This document shows positions 23,838 through 32,199 of a DNA stretch of 44,811 nt, piece by piece. Numbering within the stretch: position 1 is the first letter of the stretch; each line of letters begins with the position of its first letter. The DNA lies in contig CABHPA010000056.1 of NCBI GenBank assembly GCA_902168245.1, positions 1 through 44,811 on the forward strand, in the 5' to 3' direction. The notes beneath the pieces are model-generated. The model was given only the letters and a program-made list of their open reading frames with translations. It made no database searches and was not told the origin of the DNA. The stretch comes from Candidatus Melainabacteria bacterium (GTDB lineage Bacteria; Cyanobacteriota; Vampirovibrionia; Vampirovibrionales; Vampirovibrionaceae). The position numbers and the translations under genes are program-made.

Positions 23838-24256
23838 TTCGATGGTTCGCCTTGCTGTTTCGGGCAGGCTTTGCTGGGGCGGGGCTGGTTTATCCTGCGG
23901 TTCCGGGCTTAGGCTGTTTCTGGATTCGGGGGGAATAGCGGCAAATCCCTACACGTTGCTAACAGCAGCATTTTAGCGTTTGTAAACCGTTGCGTCTACA
24001 GGGGTGTTCTGGCGACCTGCCAGCCAAATCCTGCGACATTCTCCAAAAATGCCCCGGATAGCCTTCATCGCTTTTCCCGCTTTGAATTTGTGCCGCATGG
24101 GTGGCGTCTGTGCCGTTTTAAGCTAGAATAGTGAATAAACTTCTCTGGATTTGTGTTTCGGGTTTGTGAGGAAAATGCCTAACGGCCCGGCTCGATGACG
24201 GAACCAACGGTTTTCCGCCATTAGTTACATGGAGAGAAGTACCGAATCAGCAATCC
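23838..24256. other. Divergent intergenic region, TOPRIM gene / rimI
   Basis: This 419-bp gap has two parts. The left part (23838-23950) is open in the TOPRIM frame and Pro-rich when translated, so it could be coding. The rest has no credible gene. A TAGAAT -10-like box lies near 24125, and a 7-codon frame (MPNGPAR) at 24176 ends 57 bases before rimI. I see no other structure. Confidence 0.4.
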
Positions 24257-24850
24257 ATGGAATCCGATATGATTTCACCCTCCGAACCGACCCAGGTCAA
24301 TGTTCAGGCTTCCCAGCTTGAATTGCGTCGCATGCGCTCGCAGGACGTGCCTGAGGTGATGGAGATCGAGTCGGTGTCCTTTGGCAGGCATCACTGGTCG
24401 GATGATTCTTTCTATAATGAAATGAACAACCAGGTGGGCCGCTACTATGCCCTGATTCACCAGGATGTACCCAAGCTGGTGGGCTATTTGGGCTTCTGGC
24501 TGATTGCGGACGAGTCCCACATTACCACCGTGGCCGTACGGCCCGAATACCGGGGCAACGCGTTGGGCGAGCTGATGCTGGTGCAAAGCCTGGAGCGGTG
24601 CATGGGAAGCTCAATCCACTGGGTGACACTGGAAGTGCGGGTTACGAACTACAACGCCCAGAATCTTTATTACAAATACGGTTTCGCCTCGGTGGGCGTC
24701 CGTCCCAAGTATTACCAGGACAATCAGGAAGACGCATTGATCATGACCACGCCGGACATCAATTCCGCCGATTACCGCAAGTTGTACAACAAGCTGAAAG
24801 GCGAGCTTGAGGCGCGCCTGGGTGGTTTGCCCCGCGGGTTTGGAATGTAG
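24257..24850 (+). CDS. rimI: GNAT acetyltransferase, RimI type
   Basis: Acetyl-CoA dependent N-acetyltransferase. RimI modifies the N-terminus of ribosomal protein S18 in E. coli. The GNAT core spans about residues 20-165, with ITTVAVRPEYRGNALGELML as the acetyl-CoA binding A-motif, VTLEVRVTNYNAQNLYYKYG as B-motif and GFASVGVRPKYY. At 197 residues it is longer than E. coli RimI (148) because of N- and C-terminal tails. ATG codons at 24257 and 24269 are both possible. The next gene's ATG lies one base past the stop codon, so the two are co-transcribed. Confidence 0.88.
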   Translation: MESDMISPSEPTQVNVQASQLELRRMRSQDVPEVMEIESVSFGRHHWSDDSFYNEMNNQVGRYYALIHQDVPKLVGYLGFWLIADESHITTVAVRPEYRGNALGELMLVQSLERCMGSSIHWVTLEVRVTNYNAQNLYYKYGFASVGVRPKYYQDNQEDALIMTTPDINSADYRKLYNKLKGELEARLGGLPRGFGM

Positions 24851-24851
24851 C

Positions 24852-25610
24852 ATGGGCCGCGACACTGTTATTTCAATCGTCGGTATCGACAAAACCGCCC
24901 CTGAAAACCCCCAGGAAGACTTGCAGGCTGCGACCCCCGGCCTGGATCCGGATTCGGAACACCGGCGGCCTTTGTTGCAACGGGCTTCTTATCCACCCAG
25001 AATCAGCCTGAACGGTATTCTGGTCGGGTTATTGTGTACCCTGTTACTGGTGGTGATCGGATTTGTGCCGGTTTCACTGCCCAGTCCGCTGAATATTGGC
25101 GGACATGCCACTGCTTATAGCCAGTTGAGCATGATTCAATACACTTGCCAACTCCCATTGGCCCTTTTTATAGGGGCTTTGCTGGGGCCGTTCATGGGGA
25201 CGGCTTCCGTACTGCTGTTTTTGCTGGTTGGGCTTGGCGTTGAGCCGGTGTTTGCCAATGGCGGCGGATGGCAGTACGTTACCCAGCCGGGCTTTGGCTA
25301 CCTGCTTGGTGCGGTGATTATGGCCTACCTGGTTGGCAAGACGTTCCACAAGGCGTTTCAGAAACAGGACAACGCCAGCCGCTCGCTTAAAATCTTCGGC
25401 CAGGCCATTGCGGCCGTGGTAGTGCTGCACCTGCTGGGTATGGTCTACTTAGTGGGCCTGAGCGTATTGGGGCAGTTACCCTGGAGCGACTTGCCGGGCT
25501 GGATGCTCCGGCTTTCCGTGGAAACCGCGCCGTACGACCTGCTGGGTACCGCCATTTTCCTGTGTATGGTGCGTCAAATCAGGCTGGCGCTTTGGCTGGT
25601 GCTCTACTGA
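24852..25610 (+). CDS. bioY: Biotin transporter substrate-binding component BioY
   Basis: Membrane S-component of an ECF-type biotin importer. From the ATG at 24852 it has 252 residues. About 45 hydrophilic residues precede five to six helices. The family's hallmarks are visible: PSPLNIGGHATAYSQLSM, LALFIGALLGPFMGTASVLL and TQPGFGYLLGAVIMAYLVG. No bioM or bioN genes for the energising module are in the window, so it works alone or with a module encoded elsewhere. It begins one base after the rimI stop codon. Confidence 0.88.
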   Translation: MGRDTVISIVGIDKTAPENPQEDLQAATPGLDPDSEHRRPLLQRASYPPRISLNGILVGLLCTLLLVVIGFVPVSLPSPLNIGGHATAYSQLSMIQYTCQLPLALFIGALLGPFMGTASVLLFLLVGLGVEPVFANGGGWQYVTQPGFGYLLGAVIMAYLVGKTFHKAFQKQDNASRSLKIFGQAIAAVVVLHLLGMVYLVGLSVLGQLPWSDLPGWMLRLSVETAPYDLLGTAIFLCMVRQIRLALWLVLY

Positions 25611-25667
25611 ACTTTCAAATTAGGCGCGCTTGCCATAAGATAGAGTGAACGAGAATAGGTTTACCCA

Positions 25668-26492
25668 ATGCCCAAAACAGTAGATTTAGCAAAGAAGATC
25701 CTGGTCAATAACAAAGTGAAACGCTTTGTGGACTTGAATACCGACCTGGGCCAAAGCCGGGATTCGGCTTTTTTCAATAAAACTGGTTATGAACTGTTGA
25801 ACGCGGTCACGTCCGTCAATATTCCCTGCGCGGTGCATGATGGCGATCCCAGGGAAATACTGGAGTCGATTCGCCAGGCCAAGCGCTTTAACTGTACCAT
25901 TGGCGCTCACATCGGCTATCCAGATCCGGCCCGGCACGGCTATGAACCGATGCAGCTTTCCGAAGAGGATTTGACCGCCTGGATTTATGTGCAAATTGGC
26001 GCATTTCAGGCTATGACTCGCTCCGAAGGGCTGGATATTGAGCATATTCGCCCGCATGGCGCTTTGTACGCCGCGTTTGTGAATGATTCCAAAGTGGCGA
26101 TGACGGTGGCCAGGGCGTTGCATAAAATGAACAACTGGTTCGTGCTGGTGGGGCCAGCCGGGCCGGTGCTGGAACAGGTGGAAAAGGAAGTGGGCATTCG
26201 CACCGCGCCTGAAATTTACCTGGGTAAGCGTTACACGAGCGAAGGCAAACTGTCGCTGAACCGAGTGCAGGAATTCCTGCCGCCGCAAGGGGTGATGGAT
26301 CAGGCGCGCCAGTTGATTGGGCAATCTGCACTGACCACCGAGGACGGAAAAACGGTTCCGGTCAAGTTCAAGACCTTGCACATTAGCCCCACCCTGCCCC
26401 AATGCACGGAAGTGGCTGATCGGGTGGGACAATTGCTGATTCAGCCGGTTTCCCTGTCATTGGCGGATATAGGAGCTTCGGGTTGGTTATGA
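25668..26492 (+). CDS. LamB/YcsF (PxpA-like) family protein
   Basis: Related to PxpA, the 5-oxoprolinase subunit that forms part of the ATP-dependent ring-opening enzyme. The 274 residues match the family order: VDLNTDLGQSRD, NIPCAVHDGDPREIL, GAHIGYPDP and HIRPHGALYAAF. Several usually fixed positions differ: the strand normally reading NIACGFHAGDP is NIPCAVHDGDP, and the GFGRR turn is ARHGYEP. PxpB and PxpC are not present nearby. Its end overlaps rapZ by 4 bases (ATGA), so it is likely co-expressed with rapZ and yvcK. The function may therefore differ from oxoproline cleavage. Confidence 0.82.
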   Translation: MPKTVDLAKKILVNNKVKRFVDLNTDLGQSRDSAFFNKTGYELLNAVTSVNIPCAVHDGDPREILESIRQAKRFNCTIGAHIGYPDPARHGYEPMQLSEEDLTAWIYVQIGAFQAMTRSEGLDIEHIRPHGALYAAFVNDSKVAMTVARALHKMNNWFVLVGPAGPVLEQVEKEVGIRTAPEIYLGKRYTSEGKLSLNRVQEFLPPQGVMDQARQLIGQSALTTEDGKTVPVKFKTLHISPTLPQCTEVADRVGQLLIQPVSLSLADIGASGWL

Positions 26493-27457
26493 GTCCCGCG
26501 AACGAAACGAAATTTGATCATTTTCTAGTGATAGGAACCGGCGGCTCGGGCGTAACCACCGCCCTGGATATTTTTGCCGACCTGGGTTTCCTGACGGTGG
26601 CCGGGGTGGATGCTGAACAACTCCACAATACCCTGTTGCCGTTGGCGAAAGGCCAGGCACCGGTCGCGTTTTCCCTTCGCCTGGGGCCGAAAATCGATGC
26701 CGCCGCCGTGGTGGAATCCGTGAAAAGCCTGAGGCAGAGCCTTCCGAATCTTAAAGTGCTTGCCCTGGATGCCCCGGAAGAAGTGCTGGTGCAGCGCTAT
26801 CTGCAATCGGAAAAAAGGCATGCCTTTGAAAACGGTGACAATGCGGGCTTACAAGTGGCGGTAGCTGCCGATAAAAAGCAGTTTGCCCCTATCAAGGACT
26901 TGAAAGAGTATTCCATCGATACCAGCACTACCACTGCGATTGAGCTGAAGCATAAAATTGTTCGGGTGCTGGGCTTGCCCATCGATAACCAGGACTTTAC
27001 CGTTTATATCAACACCTTTGGCTTTAAGTACGGCGTTCCGCAGGATGCCGAGCTGGTTTTTGACATGCGATTCATGACCAACCCGTTCTACGATGAGTCG
27101 CTCCGCCCCATGACCGGGCTGGACAAACCCGTGCGGGACTTCATTTTCAACCTGGATCACGCCCGTATCTTCTTTGACAAGTGGGCCGATCTGGTTGCCG
27201 AAATGCTGCCCCTTTACCAGGCGCAGGGGAAAACCCGGCTTTCCATCGCGGTGGGCTGCACTGGCGGCAAGCACCGTTCGGTTTGCATGGGCGAAGAATT
27301 GGCGAGCCACCTGAAGCGGCATTGCCCTGCGTTCAATATAGTAATCACCCATCGGGAAATGTTAAGATGGGGTAAGCCGATGGATTCAAGCTTGAATTCA
27401 AGCCCCGATTCGGCCAAGCTGTCCCAAAGCTCAACCTGTTCCGTAGGAGAGTCCTGA
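26489..27457 (+). CDS. rapZ: RapZ-family protein with altered P-loop
   Basis: RapZ/YvcJ proteins bind RNA and nucleotides, and in E. coli RapZ guides RNase E to a small RNA controlling GlmS. The ATG at 26489 gives 322 residues. The C-terminal domain is well conserved (NTFGFKYGVPQDAELVFDMR, FYDESLRPMTGLDKPVRDFI and VGCTGGKHRSVCMGEELA). The N-terminal P-loop is not: it reads GTGGSGVTT, with Val22 in place of the invariant lysine, and the DNLP strand is also lost. ATP or GTP binding at that site is therefore unlikely. It overlaps the preceding gene by 4 bases and is followed 5 bases later by yvcK, the common partner in bacterial genomes. Confidence 0.9.
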   Translation: MSPANETKFDHFLVIGTGGSGVTTALDIFADLGFLTVAGVDAEQLHNTLLPLAKGQAPVAFSLRLGPKIDAAAVVESVKSLRQSLPNLKVLALDAPEEVLVQRYLQSEKRHAFENGDNAGLQVAVAADKKQFAPIKDLKEYSIDTSTTTAIELKHKIVRVLGLPIDNQDFTVYINTFGFKYGVPQDAELVFDMRFMTNPFYDESLRPMTGLDKPVRDFIFNLDHARIFFDKWADLVAEMLPLYQAQGKTRLSIAVGCTGGKHRSVCMGEELASHLKRHCPAFNIVITHREMLRWGKPMDSSLNSSPDSAKLSQSSTCSVGES

Positions 27458-27462
27458 GAACA

Positions 27463-28863
27463 ATGCTCAAGTTTCCGCGTTTAGCCACCTGGCTGATGCC
27501 GGGCCTTTCCATTAAACGCTGGATTGGCATTGCGACCTCCGGGGCGGTGATGCTGTTTGTGGGCATGGCGCTGGTGCTGAATCTTCAGCCGGTCACGACT
27601 TTTATCGATTTTCTCAAGTTCCTGGCCAAGCTGTTTCCAGCCCATTTTAGCGGGCCTTTGCTGGTGATGGCCGGGTTCGTCATGTTTTACATGGGGTTAC
27701 GCAAGGCGTATATCACCGTAAAAGTGGCCATTCAGCATGAAGGGAAGGATTCCGACCTGCTGGAGGCGCTTTACCGGCAAAACAAGCTGATTCATGGCCC
27801 CCGGATTGTAGCGGTTGGCGGTGGAACCGGGCTTTCCACCTTGTTGCGTGGACTGAAAAAATACACCTCCAACATTACGGCGATTGTAACGGTGGGGGAC
27901 GACGGCGGCAGTTCGGGCCGGTTGCGGCTGGAACACAGCATTATCCCCCCGGGCGATATCCGCAATTGTATTGCCGCCTTGGCCGATGAGGAACACCTGA
28001 TTACCGAACTGTTCCAGTATCGGTTTAAGACCGGCTCAGGGCTGGAAGGCCATAGCTTCGGCAACCTGTTTTTAACCGCCATGTGCCAGATTACCGGCGA
28101 CATGTTTTCCGCAATCAAGGAATCTTCAAAGGTATTGAGCATTTCGGGCCGGGTGTTGCCTTCCACGCTGGAAAACATCAAACTGGCCGCCGAAATGGAA
28201 GACGGCACCGTGGTGGTGGGCGAGTCCCAGATACCGGAGGCCAAGGGCAAAATCGCCCGACTCAAATGCATTCCGGAATCCCCGAAGACTATTCCGGAAG
28301 TGGTGGAAGCCATCCAGCATGCCGAACTGATTATCCTCGGCCCGGGAAGCCTGTACACCAGCGTATTGCCGAACCTGTTGATTGACGAGATTACCCAGGC
28401 CATTTCCAAAAGCAAGGCGCCCAAGCTGTATGTGGCCAACATTATGACCCAGCCCGGCGAAACCGACGGCTATTCGGTCGGCGACCATGTGCAGGCCCTT
28501 CTGGATCATTGTCCGTACCCCAATATTATTAACGGGGTCATTGTGAACAACTGGCTGCCGGAAGCCCTGCTGGAAAAATACCTTAGCCATGGCTATCAGC
28601 CCGTTACGCTGGATCGCGAGCGGTGCGCCGCAATGGGGATTCAGGTGGTGGAAAAACTGCTGGTGGACGAGGCGGAGCATCAGGTTGTCCGGCACAATCC
28701 GGGGCAGTTGGCGCGTTCCATTATTCAGTGGTTCAAGCGCGAATATTCCGCCAAGGTGAAGGTATTGCCGCCGGTTACACCCTTGCCGCTGCCGACCGGG
28801 GTGGAAGAAGTGCCGCCGCTGGCCGAGATTCCCCCACCCGCACCGTTAAACGCCCAGCAATAG
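27463..28863 (+). CDS. yvcK: YvcK/CofD-like gluconeogenesis factor with membrane anchor
   Basis: The YvcK group is needed for growth on gluconeogenic carbon and for cell shape in Bacillus, and binds UDP-sugars. The 466 residues start with two hydrophobic helices (about 20-45 and 58-85) that would anchor the protein in the membrane, an addition absent from Bacillus YvcK. The CofD-like domain follows from about 108: RIVAVGGGTGLSTLLRGLKK, VTVGDDGGSSGRLR, PPGDIRNCIAALA and ELIILGPGSLYTSVLPNLL. A Pro-rich tail ends it. The usual third gene, whiA, is absent. Confidence 0.92.
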   Translation: MLKFPRLATWLMPGLSIKRWIGIATSGAVMLFVGMALVLNLQPVTTFIDFLKFLAKLFPAHFSGPLLVMAGFVMFYMGLRKAYITVKVAIQHEGKDSDLLEALYRQNKLIHGPRIVAVGGGTGLSTLLRGLKKYTSNITAIVTVGDDGGSSGRLRLEHSIIPPGDIRNCIAALADEEHLITELFQYRFKTGSGLEGHSFGNLFLTAMCQITGDMFSAIKESSKVLSISGRVLPSTLENIKLAAEMEDGTVVVGESQIPEAKGKIARLKCIPESPKTIPEVVEAIQHAELIILGPGSLYTSVLPNLLIDEITQAISKSKAPKLYVANIMTQPGETDGYSVGDHVQALLDHCPYPNIINGVIVNNWLPEALLEKYLSHGYQPVTLDRERCAAMGIQVVEKLLVDEAEHQVVRHNPGQLARSIIQWFKREYSAKVKVLPPVTPLPLPTGVEEVPPLAEIPPPAPLNAQQ

Positions 28864-28987
28864 GGCGGCTGACATAGAATCTGCTTTGTACCTTCTATAA
28901 GCTATACGGGATGATTTCTCTGCTTCTGGTAGAGTGGGAGAGCTTTCTTACGATTGGGAATCCAATGGGTTCCTGATCCGGATTAAT

Positions 28988-29022
28988 ATCTGGCGGCAGA
29001 CTTCACTTGAAATCTGGCGGCA
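28988..29022 (+). repeat. Direct repeat upstream of panB
   Basis: ATCTGGCGGCA occurs at 28988-28998 and again at 29012-29022, a period of 24 bp, just ahead of the panB ATG. It could be a paired operator or a small duplication. Confidence 0.4.
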
Positions 29023-29033
29023 AGAAGACTAGA

Positions 29034-29996
29034 ATGGCAACGGCATCCCCAAACGCAAGGAATGTTTTTGTGTCTGTCCATATTCAAGAGGGTTCCGATC
29101 AGCGCTCCCCGGAGCAGTTGGTTCGGCGTATTACGCATAGTGTGGCTTCCCTGAAGCGAAAGAAGGAAAAGGGCGAGAAAATCGTCACTTTAACCTGTTA
29201 CGACTACAGCACCGCCCGAATTCTGGACGATGCGGGGATGGACTTGCTGCTGGTGGGCGATTCCCTGGCCATGACCGTGCTGGGCCACCCCAATACCCTA
29301 AGCGTGACCGTGGATGAGATGCTGCACCATGTAAAAGCGGTGGCCCGTGGCGCCAAACATGCCATGGTGGTGGCTGATATGCCGTTTATGAGCTACCAGG
29401 CCGATCATGCGGAAGCCGTTAAAAACGCGGGCCGCTTTATTCAGGAGGGCGGCGCGCAGGCCGTCAAGTTGGAAGGCGCTTCCGAGCGGGTGGTGGAGGT
29501 GGTTCGCCACCTGGTTGAAATCGGGATCCCGGTGGTGGGGCATTTGGGTTTTACGCCGCAGTCGCTGAATACCCTGGGCGGCTTTAAGGTGCAGGGCAAA
29601 ACCCTGGAGGATGCTAAGAAACTGATTGGCGGGGCGCTGCGTTTGCAGGAAGCGGGCGTGTTCGCGCTGGTGCTGGAAATGGTGCCGGTGGAGGTGGCCT
29701 CGCTGATTACCCGGCGTTTGCGGATTCCGACCATTGGCATTGGGGCGGGCAACGTGTGCGACGGGCAAATCCTGGTGGTGGACGACCTGCTGGGTCGCTA
29801 CAGCGAGCTGAGTCCCCGTTTCGTGCGTAAGTATATGGCCTCTTCTCGCCTGATTCAAGAGGCGGTGAGCGCTTATGCCCAGGATATTAAAACCGGCGAC
29901 TTTCCCAATAACCAGCAGGAAGCCTTCGCCTTTCCCGATGAATTGCTGCCGGAACTGGCGGCCCAGTTTGAGAATCTGCTGAAACAGTACGAATAG
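29034..29996 (+). CDS. panB: 3-methyl-2-oxobutanoate hydroxymethyltransferase
   Basis: Makes ketopantoate from 2-oxoisovalerate and methylene-tetrahydrofolate, the first pantothenate step. The ATG at 29034 gives 320 residues, with an N-terminal extension of about 35 compared with typical PanB. A TTG nine codons earlier is also open but unlikely. The TIM-barrel core shows KIVTLTCYDYSTARILDDAG, DLLLVGDSLAMTVLGHPNT, AMVVADMPFMSYQ, AVKLEGASE and PVVGHLGFTPQSLN. Acidic residues in these motifs bind the metal. It precedes panC by 55 bp and feeds the same pathway. Confidence 0.95.
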   Translation: MATASPNARNVFVSVHIQEGSDQRSPEQLVRRITHSVASLKRKKEKGEKIVTLTCYDYSTARILDDAGMDLLLVGDSLAMTVLGHPNTLSVTVDEMLHHVKAVARGAKHAMVVADMPFMSYQADHAEAVKNAGRFIQEGGAQAVKLEGASERVVEVVRHLVEIGIPVVGHLGFTPQSLNTLGGFKVQGKTLEDAKKLIGGALRLQEAGVFALVLEMVPVEVASLITRRLRIPTIGIGAGNVCDGQILVVDDLLGRYSELSPRFVRKYMASSRLIQEAVSAYAQDIKTGDFPNNQQEAFAFPDELLPELAAQFENLLKQYE

Positions 29997-30051
29997 CCCG
30001 CCTTTTGTGGGACAATACGGCCCGTCAATATGCTTGGGTAAGGATGCAGGT

Positions 30052-30933
30052 ATGCAGGTAATCTCCACCGCCACGGAATACGATGCCATTTACCAACAGT
30101 GGCAAGATCAGGAAGTGGCGTTGGTGCCAACCATGGGCGCCTTGCATGAAGGTCATCTGGCCCTGATCCGTTTGGCGCGACAAGTGGCGGATGTGGTGGT
30201 GGTCAGCATTTTTGTGAATCCCTTGCAGTTTGGCCCCCAGGAGGATTTGTCCCATTACCCCAGGCCGCTGGAGCAGGATTTGGCGCTTTGTCGGGAGTTG
30301 GGTGTCGATGCGGTGTTTACCCCATCGGTGGCTGTTTTGTATCCGGAAGGTATGGACAACGTGACCACGGTGGTGCCGCCTGTCAGTTTGACGGAGCGTT
30401 TTTGTGGCGAATTCAGGCCGGGGCATTTTACCGGCGTGGCGACCGTGGTGCTGAAGCTGTTTAACCTGTTGCGCCCGCAGGTGGCCGTGTTCGGGGAAAA
30501 GGACGCCCAGCAACTGATGGTGATTCGCCAGATGGTGCGCGATTTGCATTTGCCGGTGCGGGTTTTGCCGCACCCGACGATTCGTGAGGCAAGCGGGCTT
30601 GCGCTTAGCTCGCGTAACCGTTACCTGGAAACGGAGGCTGAACGCCGGGCCGCCTTGTCGCTGTCGGCCATTCTTAACCGGGTTCGGCTTAGCGCGCGGC
30701 AAGCCGTGCAGGCTGGTCAGCCGCCACTGAACGCGGAAACGACTCTCGGCGAAATCAGCAGGGAAGTGCTGGCCGAGCAGAGCGGGCCGGGCGTCACAAT
30801 TCGTTTGCAATACCTGGCGGCGGTGGATAAGGACACCTTTGAACCCATCCATACGCTAGGGGCCAATGCCAAGGTGCTGGCTGCCGCTTATGTAAATGAC
30901 GTGCGGCTTATCGATAATATGGATGTGGAATAG
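30052..30933 (+). CDS. panC: Pantothenate synthetase
   Basis: Ligates pantoate and beta-alanine using ATP. The ATG at 30052 (293 residues) has AAGGATG as ribosome-binding site. Motifs in order: ALVPTMGALHEGHLALIR with the HxGH nucleotide site, SIFVNPLQFGP, RPGHFTGVATVV, VFGEKDAQQLMVI and SSRNRYL. The product joins coaE at the other end of the window in the CoA route. The unit ends with a perfect 8-bp hairpin. Confidence 0.96.
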   Translation: MQVISTATEYDAIYQQWQDQEVALVPTMGALHEGHLALIRLARQVADVVVVSIFVNPLQFGPQEDLSHYPRPLEQDLALCRELGVDAVFTPSVAVLYPEGMDNVTTVVPPVSLTERFCGEFRPGHFTGVATVVLKLFNLLRPQVAVFGEKDAQQLMVIRQMVRDLHLPVRVLPHPTIREASGLALSSRNRYLETEAERRAALSLSAILNRVRLSARQAVQAGQPPLNAETTLGEISREVLAEQSGPGVTIRLQYLAAVDKDTFEPIHTLGANAKVLAAAYVNDVRLIDNMDVE

Positions 30934-30940
30934 GGATCTT

Positions 30941-30967
30941 GCCAAAGCAAGGCGCTTTGGCCGTTTT
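30941..30967 (+). terminator. Intrinsic terminator after panC
   Basis: GCCAAAGC and GCTTTGGC pair perfectly over 8 bp around a 5-nt loop (AAGGC), followed by CGTTTT. Confidence 0.75.
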
Positions 30968-30978
30968 AACCCCGCTGC

Positions 30979-31674
30979 TTAGTACTCAATTCCTTTGCGG
31001 GCTTTTACGCCAATATCCCAGTAATGCTTGATAGGCCGGATTTCTGAGACCAGATGGGCCAACTCGATCACTTCCGGGTGGGCGCGTCGTCCGGTCAGCA
31101 CAATTTCCAGGGAAGGCGGCTTGTTGATGAGCAAATTCTTCATTTCTTCCAGGGGGATTAGTCCCAAATCCACCGCAATGTTGGCCTCATCCATCACGAT
31201 CAGTTGGTATTTGCCGGAGTGAACCGCCCGTTTGGCGATTTCCCAGCCGTTGGAAATCTCGATGGCGTCCTCTTCCTTCATGTTGTGGGTAAAGACGATG
31301 CGGTTCAGGCCAGCTTGCACAATGGTCAACTGGCGTGAAATCTGCGGGCTGAGTTGCCGCGCGGAAAACAGCTCGCCGTAGTCGTTGCCCCCTTTAGTGA
31401 ATAGAATCACCAGCACATTCCAGCCCCTGCCCAGCGCGCGGAAGGTGAGTCCCAGGCTGGCGGTGGTTTTGCCTTTGCCATCGCCGGTATACACCTGAAT
31501 ATAACCCAGTTCCGAGAACTTGGGATTGATCAGCTCATTGACGAAGCCGGTTTCGGAAGGCTCCGCCTGCTTGGCATTGTCCGCCTGGGAGGCGTTTTCT
31601 TCCCCTGTGTCCGGGCGGTCTGTACTCTGGCCGCTGGTTTCCACTTTACTCTCTGTGTCTTTCATACCTACCAT
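30979..31674 (-). CDS. cobO: Corrinoid adenosyltransferase, CobO/BtuR
   Basis: Adenosylates cob(I)alamin or cob(I)yrinic acid diamide with ATP, giving adenosylcobalamin. The 231 residues begin with a hydrophilic Ser/Glu-rich extension of about 55 residues. The CobO domain then has YTGDGKGKTTASLG as P-loop, VLVILFTKGG, LIVMDEANIAVDLGLIP as Walker B region, and the C-terminal TGRRAHPEVIELAHLVSEIR. The ATG at 31674 is chosen, and one at 31665 is possible. No other cobalamin genes are nearby and no cobalamin riboswitch is visible upstream, so salvage seems likely. Confidence 0.93.
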   Translation of the reverse strand: MVGMKDTESKVETSGQSTDRPDTGEENASQADNAKQAEPSETGFVNELINPKFSELGYIQVYTGDGKGKTTASLGLTFRALGRGWNVLVILFTKGGNDYGELFSARQLSPQISRQLTIVQAGLNRIVFTHNMKEEDAIEISNGWEIAKRAVHSGKYQLIVMDEANIAVDLGLIPLEEMKNLLINKPPSLEIVLTGRRAHPEVIELAHLVSEIRPIKHYWDIGVKARKGIEY

Positions 31675-32199
31675 TCAACCAGATTCGGGCCGGTTTGAAC
31701 AGGAGAAGAAAACCAATGTCCCTGCCTTCTCAACAGGTTCGCTTTGCCTGCAACAGGCGGGTTAATTGCTGAAAATCTCCTGGCACAGGAGTTTCTTTCC
31801 CAGATAGATCCGCTATTTTATTGCCGGGGCAAGTCGATCCTTGATTGAAGCAGATCAGGATACTCAACGGGTCATCTTCCCATGTGTTCGGGTCGTCTGC
31901 CCCGTTCCAGTCAATTACGATGGCATCGTAATTAGTTAGGGACGGTAAACGTGGCAATCACCCGAAGGCCAGCGATACCAGTAACTCGCTCAAGGTGAAG
32001 CCGGAGGAGGGAGCGAGGCAACGCTGTTGCGTTGGCAAACCGGCGAACGTCAGCCTGAATGGTGCAAAGGTCAATTTTTAGCCGAGCCTGGGAGAAGGGG
32101 GCAACATGCGTATTTCCGGCGAATGGCCGTTCAACCTGTTCCCTGAATCGACCATTGGGCCAAAAACTTGCGCTCAGGCAATATTCCCAATGACGGCGC
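31675..32199. other. 525-bp gap with uncertain minus-strand frames
   Basis: Two overlapping minus-strand frames are open. One at 31730-31957 has 75 codons and a TTG start (contains DAIVIDWNGADDPNTWEDDP). The other runs without a stop from about 32190 to 31932 (contains RFREQVERPFAGNTHVAPF) but has no trustworthy start. Neither shows a ribosome-binding site or a family I recognise. A hairpin CAACGC-TGTT-GCGTTG lies at 32019-32034. This could be a decayed gene or mobile-element remnant. Confidence 0.35.
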
